Assembly (NCBI GenBank): GCA_026225255.1
Contig: JAMFSJ010000002.1
Coordinates: 62,001-126,000, forward strand
From: Methylacidimicrobium fagopyrum
GTDB taxonomy: Bacteria > Verrucomicrobiota > Verrucomicrobiia > Limisphaerales > UBA11358
Direction of reading: 5' to 3'
Length of the DNA stretch: 64,000 nt
Position numbers and translations under genes: made by a program
Part shown: in pieces, positions 10,243-17,544 of the stretch
Position numbering within the stretch: position 1 is the stretch's first letter
Layout of the letters: each line of letters starts with the position of its first letter
The notes under the pieces: generated by a model
What the model was told of the DNA's origin: nothing
The model's input: the letters and a program-made list of their open reading frames with translations, nothing else
Databases searched by the model: none

Positions 10243-10902
10243 ATGTCTGATACGCCCCAATCCATTCCGCGAACCTTGTGGTTAGGCATGGGTCTCGTGA
10301 TGGGGCTGCTTGGCCTCGCCTACATCCTTTCACTGGCGGAAATGGAACGTCAGCACAAACACGCCGCATTGCCTGTGTTGGGAAAAATTGCGGACTTCGC
10401 GCTTACCAATCAAGACAGCCAACTCACCACGCTGGCGGATTTAACGAATCATGTTTGGGTTGCGGACATTATCTTTACGCGCTGCGCCGGGCCGTGTCCG
10501 CGCATGACCGGACAGATGAAATCGCTGCAAGATTTACTGCCCGCGACGAGCCGTGCCCAGCTTGTCACGCTCACGACGGATCCAGAATTTGATACGCCGA
10601 CCATCCTGAAACGCTATAGCGATCACTTTGGTGCGAATAATAAACGTTGGACATTTTTGACCGGCACGAAATCGGAAATCGCCAATCTCGGTAGCGGCAG
10701 TTTGAAATTGGGCAGCACGCCGATAAAACTCGAAGACCAAAAAAGCGTCGCCGATTTGTTCATCCACACGACGATTTTTGTGCTCGTAGATAAACACGCA
10801 CAATTGCGCGGTGTTTTTGAGACCGGTGGGGACGACGTAAATTGGACGAACGTGCAAACTCACATCATCGCCGCCATCGCCCAACTCGAACGCGAACCAT
10901 GA
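10243..10902 (+). CDS. SCO1/SenC-type copper chaperone
   Basis: Protein of 219 residues, with one N-terminal membrane anchor (~12-32) and then a thioredoxin-fold domain. The copper-binding CxxxC is Cys81/Cys85 in TRCAGPCPRM and the third ligand His175 lies in LFIHTTIFVLVD, the normal SCO arrangement. SCO proteins deliver copper to, or reduce, the CuA site of cytochrome c oxidase on the outer face of the inner membrane. The next gene overlaps by 4 bases and encodes a DUF420 membrane protein, a common companion of oxidase assembly genes. Oxidase subunits are not in the window. Confidence 0.9.
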   Translation: MSDTPQSIPRTLWLGMGLVMGLLGLAYILSLAEMERQHKHAALPVLGKIADFALTNQDSQLTTLADLTNHVWVADIIFTRCAGPCPRMTGQMKSLQDLLPATSRAQLVTLTTDPEFDTPTILKRYSDHFGANNKRWTFLTGTKSEIANLGSGSLKLGSTPIKLEDQKSVADLFIHTTIFVLVDKHAQLRGVFETGGDDVNWTNVQTHIIAAIAQLEREP

Positions 10903-11342
10903 CCATCCACGATTTACCCGCCCTCAATGCCACGCTCAACGCCTTGAGCGCGATTTTCCTGACCTTCGGTTTTATCGCGATCAAACGCGGCCACAAGATC
11001 GCGCACCGCAACTGTATGATTTCGGCGTTCAGCACGTCCGTCGTTTTTCTGATCTGCTACCTGATTTATCACGGCTATCTCGCCATTGTTTTGAAACAAG
11101 GCCCGACGCATTTTGTGAATCCCGCCTGGTTCCGACCGATTTATCTAGCGATTTTGATCTCGCACACCCTGCTCGCGATCATCATCGTGCCGCTGATTTT
11201 GATGACGTTGTGGCGGGCAAAAAAACAAAATTTTGAAGCCCATAAAAACATCGCCCGTTGGACATGGCCGCTTTGGATGTATGTTTCGGTGACCGGCGTG
11301 GTGGTGTATTTGCTGCTCTACCAAATTTTCCCGCAGAAATAG
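10899..11342 (+). CDS. DUF420 (YozB-like) four-helix membrane protein
   Basis: Protein of 147 residues. I chose ATG 10899, overlapping the SCO stop by 4 bases, over an in-frame upstream start that adds a basic, low-complexity extension. Four hydrophobic segments (~7-28, 42-65, 84-105, 120-142) and conserved histidines (GHKIAHRNCM, LIYHGY, ISHTLLA, EAHKNIARWTWPLW) match the DUF420 family, whose members often neighbour SCO or cytochrome oxidase genes and are thought to help respiratory-chain assembly. The precise function is unknown. Translational coupling to SCO supports a shared role. Confidence 0.85.
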   Translation: MTIHDLPALNATLNALSAIFLTFGFIAIKRGHKIAHRNCMISAFSTSVVFLICYLIYHGYLAIVLKQGPTHFVNPAWFRPIYLAILISHTLLAIIIVPLILMTLWRAKKQNFEAHKNIARWTWPLWMYVSVTGVVVYLLLYQIFPQK

Positions 11343-11580
11343 TTCAAGTTGGCCGACTAGAAACATCCGCGCAGCTTGAAATTGTGAAAAGCGAAAACTC
11401 AACCACCGACGCGACCCTGCGTAAAATTGTGGGGCGACGTCCGGCGCACATCACGTCGTTGGGCCAATTGGAAGACTTGAGTTCATTCCTTTTTCGCAAC
11501 GCCAAAAATGTCCTCCCTAAACGATAACTATTTCCGGTTCGAAAATCTGTGGGTCAAGCTCGCCCGCAGCGGGGTTGATT

Positions 11581-12468
11581 TTAAAATACGCTTAACGTAT
11601 CCAGCACTGCTTTCGTGCGCGGAACTTCGTGGGTGCGGAATAAATCAGTTTTTCCCAACGCGGCGAGCACGGCAAAGAAGGGTTCGGCGCAACGGACTTC
11701 AGCTTGGAAAAAGTCAAACGCGTGGGGCAGGGCGTGACAGATCGGAAAACCCAATTCGCGCAAGCGGAACGTATTCAGAAAAATATTCATCTGATGCCGC
11801 ACGCGCACCGCGCTGTCTTGCAGATTTTTGTAGTAAAACCCTAAACCCGGATCGAGGAAGATTTTTTTGACGCCGTTGCGTTGCGCGAGCTCAATCTGGC
11901 GCGCAAAAAATTCGCGCAACATCGGGATCGGATCGGCGCTCAGATCAAAATCGCTAACTTCGCGGACGTTTTTTCCGGCGACAAAACAGATGATGACCGC
12001 GGCATCGTGCGCGGCGACGATTTTAAACATCTCCGCCGAAGCCGCCGTGCCGGTGAGATTCAAAACATTCGCGCCCGCTTCCAAACTGGCGCGGGTCACT
12101 TTGGGCGAATAGGTTTCGACCGAGACGAGAATTTTTTCGGCGCGCAAACCTTTGATGACCGGAATCAATTTGGATTTTTGCGCCGTGTCACCCGCGCGGG
12201 CGGCGTGGGCAAGGGTGGATTCTGCGCCGACATCAATAATGTCCGCGCCTTGCGCCACGAGAATTTTTCCGCGCTGGATCGCTGAATCCGCCGATAAACA
12301 AACGCTTTCACGATACCATGAGTCGGTAGATAAATTGACGACGCCCATGATGGCGGGCGTTGAATTGAAATTAAACTTCCGGCCACCGATGGGGAATTCT
12401 TTGACGCGCGCGGCGGCGGCCGGGCGATTTTTTTCGATCAGATCGGAAATTTTTTCCAGCGTCAACAT
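11581..12468 (-). CDS. Divergent dihydropteroate-synthase-like TIM-barrel protein
   Basis: Protein of 295 residues with clear pterin-binding-family segments: IMGVVNLSTDSWYRES (compare IMGVLNVTPDSF), GADIIDVGAEST, VSVETYSPKVTRASLEAGANVLNLT, FLDPGLGFYYKN and the C-terminal LFRTHEV (compare RVHDV). Several DHPS signatures differ. The usual SVDT is SVET, there is an extra residue after DPGLGF, and the SRK loop that contacts sulfonamide/pABA is not recognisable (PICHALPHAFDFF). It may therefore be a DHPS paralogue with another substrate rather than folate FolP. It is the last gene of a four-gene minus-strand run, 9 bases after the DUF192 gene. No other folate gene is nearby. Confidence 0.65.
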   Translation of the reverse strand: MLTLEKISDLIEKNRPAAAARVKEFPIGGRKFNFNSTPAIMGVVNLSTDSWYRESVCLSADSAIQRGKILVAQGADIIDVGAESTLAHAARAGDTAQKSKLIPVIKGLRAEKILVSVETYSPKVTRASLEAGANVLNLTGTAASAEMFKIVAAHDAAVIICFVAGKNVREVSDFDLSADPIPMLREFFARQIELAQRNGVKKIFLDPGLGFYYKNLQDSAVRVRHQMNIFLNTFRLRELGFPICHALPHAFDFFQAEVRCAEPFFAVLAALGKTDLFRTHEVPRTKAVLDTLSVF

Positions 12469-12477
12469 GATGGCTTG

Positions 12478-13005
12478 TTATTGGCCGCCCGGCAGAAACG
12501 TTTGCGCGAGCGAACCTTTATCCGTGCGAATCACGGCGCCGACGCCGACGTTGTGCCGGGTGAACCAGCCGTCGCTGGTTTCCAGCACGAAGCGGACATT
12601 GTCCGTCGCGGCGATGACGCCATTCGTGTCGTTTTTTTCGAGGTGATGGACTTCCAAAATGACGCCTTCGGGATCAATGTAAGCGGCGGAAATGGATTCG
12701 GGGCAGTGCATCATCCAGAAATTAGCGCGTTGCGTGGAGGGCAAAACGAAGAGCATGGAATCGGTGTCTTGAATGTTCGAGCGAAACATCATGCCGGTCA
12801 TTTCCTGTTTTTCAGTCAACGCCAGTTCGGCGTCGAGCGTTTCGGCACCGAGATAGATTTTCACCGTCGGCAATTTAGTCTGGGCTTGTTTCGGCAAAAT
12901 ATCTTCGATCGTGAGCGGCTTGTCCGGAGTCGGCGGATTATCTTTATGGCAACCGACAAAAAACGTGGCACCGAGCAGCAGCGCGAGATGGATGAAAAAT
13001 TTCAC
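12478..13005 (-). CDS. DUF192 lipoprotein
   Basis: The preferred start is GTG at 13005, giving MKFFIHLALLLGATFFVGC, a lipoprotein signal ending in a lipobox with the acylated Cys, 176 residues in all. A longer frame reaches a GTG at 13071 that overlaps the upstream EamA stop, but its extra 22 residues would spoil the signal peptide. The mature part contains the DUF192 core: KIYLGAETLDAELALTEKQEMTGMMFRS, DSMLFVLPSTQRANFWMMHCPESISAAYIDPEGVI. DUF192 is a small beta-rich domain of unknown function, often exported. The gene sits between EamA and the DHPS-like gene with very short spacing, implying one transcript. Confidence 0.8.
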   Translation of the reverse strand: MKFFIHLALLLGATFFVGCHKDNPPTPDKPLTIEDILPKQAQTKLPTVKIYLGAETLDAELALTEKQEMTGMMFRSNIQDTDSMLFVLPSTQRANFWMMHCPESISAAYIDPEGVILEVHHLEKNDTNGVIAATDNVRFVLETSDGWFTRHNVGVGAVIRTDKGSLAQTFLPGGQ

Positions 13006-13070
13006 GCGGTCAATGTGCCGGATGTTTGTGGAAAATTCAATCTGTAGTGATGCGCCTCTTGGCCGCCTCA

Positions 13071-13505
13071 CTAGCGTTTAAATGCCAGCACCAGCACGCC
13101 GGCGCCGACCAGAAGAATGCCCGTCCATTCGCGCACCGACGGGCGTTCGTGCAAAAATAAAAACGCAAAAATTGCCACGAGCAACAGACTTAATTTGTCC
13201 ACCGGCGCCACTTTTGAGGCTGCACCGATTTTCAACGCGCGAAAATAACAAACCCACGACGCGCCTGTCGCCAGGCCGGACAGCACGAGAAACAGCAATG
13301 TTTTATTGGATAGAGTGAGCGGGTTGCTCCATTTGCCGGTAAAACAAACAAAGGCGGCGAGCACGACGATGATGACGATGGTGCGGAGCAGCGTCGCCAG
13401 GTCGGAGTCGACGCCTGACAATCCAACTTTGGCAAAGATGGCGGTGAGCGCGGCGAAAATCGCGGAAAAAATCGCCCAGAAAAACCAGTCGGAATCCGTG
13501 GTCAT
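13071..13505 (-). CDS. Single-domain EamA (DMT superfamily) transporter
   Basis: Protein of 144 residues with about five hydrophobic helices and one EamA repeat (FFWAIFSAIFAALTAIFAKVGL; GLATGASWVCYFRALKIG; LLLVAIFAFLFLHERPSVREWTGILLVGAGVLVL). Most DMT carriers have two repeats; this one-repeat form is a known short class that probably works as a dimer. Its substrate cannot be read from the sequence. The start overlaps the stop of the upstream small membrane protein by 4 bases and its stop abuts the DUF192 frame, so it is mid-operon. Confidence 0.85.
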   Translation of the reverse strand: MTTDSDWFFWAIFSAIFAALTAIFAKVGLSGVDSDLATLLRTIVIIVVLAAFVCFTGKWSNPLTLSNKTLLFLVLSGLATGASWVCYFRALKIGAASKVAPVDKLSLLLVAIFAFLFLHERPSVREWTGILLVGAGVLVLAFKR

Positions 13506-13744
13506 ACGCGATCCATTTTATTTTGATAAAATTGTTCGGCCATTTTTTGTCGCCGGAAAAATTCCGTGGTGGACCGTGGTCTCAGCCCGCCGCGCCGAAT
13601 CCAACGGAAAAATAAAGCCAGCAGCCCCAGCGTAATCAAAAATAGAAAACTCAACAGCACCCAAGCGATGCCGCTCAAACTGACCAGCACATCGTGAAAT
13701 GACTGGAGGATCATTTGGGTGTTTTTATCCTGCTCGCTGAGCAT
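13502..13744 (-). CDS. Small single-span membrane protein
   Basis: Protein of 80 residues, not recognised. It has a polar N-terminus, one strong transmembrane segment (~24-47, GIAWVLLSFLFLITLGLLALFF), then a basic cytoplasmic-type tail (RWIRRGGLRPRS...RRQKMAEQFYQNK). It is the first gene of the minus-strand operon that continues with EamA, DUF192 and the DHPS-like protein, and its stop overlaps the EamA start by 4 bases. That coupling and the clean membrane topology support it as a real gene. It could be an accessory subunit of the EamA carrier, but this is inference. Confidence 0.6.
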   Translation of the reverse strand: MLSEQDKNTQMILQSFHDVLVSLSGIAWVLLSFLFLITLGLLALFFRWIRRGGLRPRSTTEFFRRQKMAEQFYQNKMDRV

Positions 13745-13844
13745 AAGCGTAAAAGTTTTGTGGTCGCCAGTTTTCCGCCGTCAACCAACATTGTTTCGAG
13801 CCTTGAACTTTGTCGAGCGATAATTTAAGTAACTGGGTGAAATC

Positions 13845-13952
13845 ATGAGTGTGGCCGAACAAATTTTTGAGAATGCGCAGGTTCTGCCTGAATCGGCGCC
13901 GAAGATGATTTTTGGTGAGTCGTTGGCAGATTTTAAACCTTACATCCAGTGA
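13845..13952 (+). CDS. 35-residue ORF coupled to the nucleoside phosphorylase gene
   Basis: ATG 13845 opens a 35-codon frame beginning MSVAEQIFENAQVLPES and ending KPYIQ. Its TGA overlaps the GTG start of the phosphorylase gene by 4 bases (GTGA). The first ~17 residues resemble the start of DUF2281-type small proteins (MSVAEKIYE..LPE), which are often antitoxin-like, but the C-terminal part does not follow that family. It may be a truncated relative, a leader that couples translation, or a chance frame. The tight overlap is the main support. Confidence 0.4.
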   Translation: MSVAEQIFENAQVLPESAPKMIFGESLADFKPYIQ

Positions 13953-15256
13953 ATTTTCTCCCGCTCATCGAATCCAAACGCGAAGGTAAAATACTTTCGC
14001 CCGCGCAAATCCAAGAATTCATCCGCGAATTCACCGCCGGGAAAATTCCTGATTATCAGATGGCCGCGCTGCTCATGGCCATTTATTTTCGCGGATTGAA
14101 TACGGCTGAAACCACGGCACTCACGCTCGCCATGCGCGATTCCGGCGACGTGTTGAAATTTCCCAAAGACAAACGTCCGCTCGTGGACAAACATTCTACC
14201 GGCGGCATCGGCGACAAAGTTTCGCTGCCGCTCGCGCCGTTGCTGGCGTGCCTTGGCTTTCGGGTGCCGATGATTTCCGGTCGCGGCCTCGGCATCACCG
14301 GCGGCACGTTGGATAAATTGGATTCCATTCCCGGTTTCAAAACGCTTTTGCCCGCCGCGCAAATCGTCGCGCAGGTCCAGAAAGTCGGCTGCGTCATTTG
14401 CGGTCAAACGGACAAAATGGTTCCCGCCGATAAAAAAATTTACGCCCTGCGCGACGCCAGCGGAACCGTGCCGAGCATCCAGTTGATCACCGCTTCAATT
14501 CTTTCCAAGAAGCTCGCCGAGAGTTTGGATGCGCTGATTCTCGACGTGAAATTTGGTTGCGCTGCGTTCATGCAAACCAAAGCTGACGCGCGCAAACTCG
14601 CACGCGCGATGGTCGCCCTCGGCAACGAATGCGGCACGAACACGCGTGCCATTTTGACCGATATGAACACGCCGCTCGGTCGCGCCGCCGGTAACTGGTT
14701 GGAAGTGAAAGAAAGCGTTGATTGTCTTGAAAACAAAGGCCCGGATGATTTGCGTCGATTAGTGATTGATTCGGCCGCACATTTGCTTGTTCAAACTAAA
14801 AAGGCAAAATCTCTCGCCGCCGCGCGCGCGTTCGCGGAAGCCTGTTTGAACGCCGGTGAACCGCGACAAAAGTGGGATGAAATGCTCGTCGCGCAAGGCG
14901 CGGACTTAAAAGCTTTCAATCAGAAACTCGCATTCGATTCCACCGCGCCCGTTGTTTTGGAATTAAAAGCGGATCGCGCCGGTTTCGTGGCCAAATGCGA
15001 TGCCCGTATCCTTGGCGAAGTTATTCGCGATATTGGCGGCGGACGTTTGACCAAAGAATCGCCAATCAATTTCGATGTCGGCGTAGATCAAATCGCCAAG
15101 CCCGGTGAACGCGTTGAGAAAAATTCCGTTCTAGCGCGGTTGCACGCGGCGTCACGCCCGCAAGCGGAAGAAGCGATTTCACGATTGAAAACGGCTTTTG
15201 AAATTTCCGCCCAGCGACCGGCAAAGATTCCGTTGATCGTCGAAATCATTCAATAA
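13949..15256 (+). CDS. Pyrimidine-nucleoside (thymidine) phosphorylase
   Basis: Protein of 435 residues from a GTG start that overlaps the small upstream frame. The family signature is clear: KHSTGGIGDKVSLPLAPLL (81 onward, phosphate-binding), SGRGLGITGGTLDKLDSIPG, and DKMVPADKKIYALRDASGTVPS with the base-binding residues. The C-terminal alpha/beta domain includes DIGGGRLTK. The enzyme cleaves thymidine, deoxyuridine or uridine with phosphate to the base and (deoxy)ribose-1-phosphate in the cytoplasm. Sequence alone does not settle deoA-type versus pdp-type specificity. With the purine phosphorylase and cytidine deaminase at 41-42.5 kb it forms a nucleoside salvage set. Confidence 0.93.
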   Translation: MNFLPLIESKREGKILSPAQIQEFIREFTAGKIPDYQMAALLMAIYFRGLNTAETTALTLAMRDSGDVLKFPKDKRPLVDKHSTGGIGDKVSLPLAPLLACLGFRVPMISGRGLGITGGTLDKLDSIPGFKTLLPAAQIVAQVQKVGCVICGQTDKMVPADKKIYALRDASGTVPSIQLITASILSKKLAESLDALILDVKFGCAAFMQTKADARKLARAMVALGNECGTNTRAILTDMNTPLGRAAGNWLEVKESVDCLENKGPDDLRRLVIDSAAHLLVQTKKAKSLAAARAFAEACLNAGEPRQKWDEMLVAQGADLKAFNQKLAFDSTAPVVLELKADRAGFVAKCDARILGEVIRDIGGGRLTKESPINFDVGVDQIAKPGERVEKNSVLARLHAASRPQAEEAISRLKTAFEISAQRPAKIPLIVEIIQ

Positions 15257-15286
15257 CGGAGATCGGCGTTCCAGCGGATTATTTAT

Positions 15287-15580
15287 TCAAGCGATCTTTT
15301 CCCAGATCACAATTTCCGGCAGGCCGACGCAGAGTGCATCCAGTCGCGGCAGCAAAACTTGGATGTGCGTGTTTTTCAGATGCGCGTCGAGATGCGCCTT
15401 GCTCGTCCAGTTTTCGTGGAAGAGAAAACGCGTCGGATCTTCGGCCAATTCATGCAGATCGTAATTGAGGCAACCCGCTTCTTGGTGCGTGGGCGCGACG
15501 AGGCCGATCAGTGCTTTTTTCAATTCCGCTTCCTGGCCGGGTTTGGCTTGGAACGTGGCGATGACAGTAACAGTTTTCAT
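15287..15580 (-). CDS. ABM-family quinol monooxygenase-like protein
   Basis: Protein of 97 residues with the antibiotic-biosynthesis-monooxygenase pattern: VTVIATFQAKPGQEAELKKAL, HQEAGCLNYDLHELAEDPTRFLFHENWTSKAHLDAHLKNTHIQVLLP. Members are dimeric ferredoxin-fold proteins, some of which oxidise quinols or reactive aldehydes, but many have no known substrate. It is the gene after pyrF on the minus strand, 7 bases after the pyrF stop, so they are probably co-transcribed. A link to pyrimidine synthesis is not implied. Confidence 0.85.
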   Translation of the reverse strand: MKTVTVIATFQAKPGQEAELKKALIGLVAPTHQEAGCLNYDLHELAEDPTRFLFHENWTSKAHLDAHLKNTHIQVLLPRLDALCVGLPEIVIWEKIA

Positions 15581-15587
15581 AAATGGA

Positions 15588-16292
15588 TTAGTTGAGTGAT
15601 TCCAAAATTTTCTCCGCGGCCAGGCGCGGATTTTCCGAGGCGTAAATCGGGCGGCCCACCACCAGCCAACTGGCGCCTGCTTGCATCGCTTCGCGCGGCG
15701 TGAGCGTGCGTTTTTGGTCGTCGGCTTTTTCCGCGCCGGTGCGGATGCCGGGCGTAACGAGTTGGATGTGCGGCGGTAAAATTTTCCGCAGCGCTACAAT
15801 TTCCAACGGCGAACAAACGAGTCCGCGCAAACCGGATTGCACGGCGAGTTGCGCGAGGCGTAAAACTTGTTTTTCCGTGTCGGCGGCGCAGCCGATTTCC
15901 GCGAGGGTTTCGTTATTGGAACTGGTCAAAACGGTGACGCCGAGCACGAGCGGCGCGGTGAGGCCGAGCGATTTCGCGGTGTCTTGCGCGGCTTTTTCGG
16001 CGGCGCGCATCATCTCGCCGCCGCCGCTGGTGTGGATCGTGAGCATTTGCACATCGAGTCGCGTGGCGGCGGCCACGGCTTTGGCGACAGTGTTCGGGAT
16101 GTCGTGAAATTTCAGATCGAGAAAAACCGCGGCCCCCGTCGCGCGGATTTTTTTTACGATGTCCGGCCCGGCGGCGACGAATAATTCTTTGCCAATCTTG
16201 AACGCGCCGACCGCCGGTGCAAGTTGTTGCGCGAGTTTCAGCGCAGCTTCCGCCGTCGGCACATCCAACGCGGCGATGATGGGATTTCGCAT
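15588..16292 (-). CDS. pyrF: Orotidine-5'-phosphate decarboxylase
   Basis: Protein of 234 residues, the usual size for bacterial PyrF. Signatures are the N-terminal IIAALDVPTAEAAL, the catalytic FLDLKFHDIPNTVAKAV (Asp-Lys-Asp array) and the phosphate-binding C-terminus VTPGIRTG...TPREAMQAGASWLVVGRPI. It catalyses the last step of UMP synthesis, decarboxylating OMP in the cytoplasm. Other pyr genes are not adjacent. The ABM protein gene follows 7 bases after the stop. Confidence 0.95.
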   Translation of the reverse strand: MRNPIIAALDVPTAEAALKLAQQLAPAVGAFKIGKELFVAAGPDIVKKIRATGAAVFLDLKFHDIPNTVAKAVAAATRLDVQMLTIHTSGGGEMMRAAEKAAQDTAKSLGLTAPLVLGVTVLTSSNNETLAEIGCAADTEKQVLRLAQLAVQSGLRGLVCSPLEIVALRKILPPHIQLVTPGIRTGAEKADDQKRTLTPREAMQAGASWLVVGRPIYASENPRLAAEKILESLN

Positions 16293-16434
16293 GGGTTGAA
16301 TATATCAAAGCTCAGGTGGCGGAATGAAAGCAAAAAAGTCGGCGGCTTGATTTTGGCGGGCGCGGATATGTATATGTCTGTGTGCGTCAAAGATTTGGCC
16401 TCGACGCGGGTGGGCGGTTGTGCAGACTGTCGCC

Positions 16435-17358
16435 ATGAAATTATCCAGTAGATTTTTTCTCGGGAGCGCGATTTTAATTTCCACCTGGTTCCAACCGCTT
16501 TCAAGTTGGAGTGCCACGATCCGTGACGACGTGCCGGACAGCGACTATTTGAATCTGGGCGCCAATTCGGCTTACGCGGCGGTTGGATTGCTCGTCAATA
16601 GCTGGGGTTACACTGGCTGCGGCACGTTGATCGCGCCGGACTGGGTGTTGACGGCGGGTCATATGTTAGATGCCGCGACTTCGGGAACTTTCACGATCAA
16701 CGGAACGGCTTACACTTCGGACGCCATTGTTAAAGATCCGGGTTGGAACGGTAACGCGTTTGGCGGCAATGACTTTGGTCTGGTGCATTTGAGCACGCCC
16801 GTCACGAGTGTCACGCCGGTGACGCTTTTTACCGGTGCCTCGGCCATTGGTCAAACGGCGACCTATGTCGGCTACGGTTTTACCGGCACGGGACTGACCG
16901 GCTGGAAAACGTTCGACGGACAGAAGCGCGCATTTCAAAACGTGGTGGACGGCGATTTTGGCAATCCGGCGTTAATATTAGGCAGTGATTTTGATAATCC
17001 CAATACGACGGCCAATAATTCATTTGGCAGCCCGATCCCGCTGCCATTGGAAGGTTGCGTTGCGCCGGGCGATAGTGGCGGCGGGGTTTTTCTGACCATT
17101 GGCTCGCAAAGTTATTTGGCGGGCGTCATCTCCGCCGTCGTCGCCACGGATGGCAACGCCAACGCGAGTTATACCGACGTCAGCGTTTTGGGGCCAATTT
17201 CCGCGGCAATGCCGTGGATTCTCAGTGTCGTGCCGGAACCATCAACGAACGGGTTGCTATTGCTGGCGGGAATTGGTTTGGTCGCGGGCATCTGGCGGCG
17301 GCAAAAACGGGAACGGGGAACATCCCGCCCGCAACCTCCCACAGCGAACCTCCAATAA
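16435..17358 (+). CDS. Secreted trypsin-like serine protease with PEP-CTERM anchor
   Basis: Protein of 307 residues from ATG 16435, with a signal peptide (MKLSSRFFLGSAILISTWFQPLSSWSA). Chymotrypsin-fold landmarks are GCGTLIAPDWVLTAGHML with His76, NDFGLVHLS with Asp113 and APGDSGGGVF with Ser214. The C-terminus is a textbook PEP-CTERM signal: VPEPSTNG, a hydrophobic helix (LLLLAGIGLVAGI) and the basic tail WRRQKRERG. Such proteins are recognised by an exosortase and released or attached at the surface in exopolysaccharide-producing bacteria. Here the cargo is itself a protease. No exosortase gene is in the window. A basic, proline-rich stretch after the signal extends the tail slightly more than usual. 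Confidence 0.9.
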   Translation: MKLSSRFFLGSAILISTWFQPLSSWSATIRDDVPDSDYLNLGANSAYAAVGLLVNSWGYTGCGTLIAPDWVLTAGHMLDAATSGTFTINGTAYTSDAIVKDPGWNGNAFGGNDFGLVHLSTPVTSVTPVTLFTGASAIGQTATYVGYGFTGTGLTGWKTFDGQKRAFQNVVDGDFGNPALILGSDFDNPNTTANNSFGSPIPLPLEGCVAPGDSGGGVFLTIGSQSYLAGVISAVVATDGNANASYTDVSVLGPISAAMPWILSVVPEPSTNGLLLLAGIGLVAGIWRRQKRERGTSRPQPPTANLQ

Positions 17359-17478
17359 AACTACCGCTCGGGCGCGAGCGGTTGGCGATTTTTTCGCGAA
17401 CGAGCAGGAAAATCCCCAGATCCCAGACGCCCGAACCGAAACCCCGTTTCCCGACAATCTGAACTCTTGCTAAAACCA

Positions 17479-17508
17479 TTGACGCAATCGCCGCGATTCA
17501 GCTACTCT
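17479..17508 (+). promoter_or_regulatory. Possible sigma-70 promoter for tig
   Basis: TTGACG at 17479-17484 and TACTCT at 17503-17508 are separated by 18 bases, 36 bases upstream of the GTG start at 17545. The match to consensus is fair (5/6 at -35, 4/6 at -10). It is a visual prediction only. Confidence 0.4.
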
Positions 17509-17544
17509 ACGCGGCTCGTTTAACCGAAATCTAATTTTTTTATT

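Noticed and set aside
11258-11527. 89-codon plus-strand frame after the DUF420 gene
   Set aside because: Most of it overlaps DUF420 in another phase; no start signal and no motif in the part beyond it.
17364-17394. Possible terminator after the PEP-CTERM protease
   Set aside because: A 7-bp hairpin (CCGCTCG/CGAGCGG) exists, but the T-run begins 7 bases after the stem, too far for a confident intrinsic terminator.
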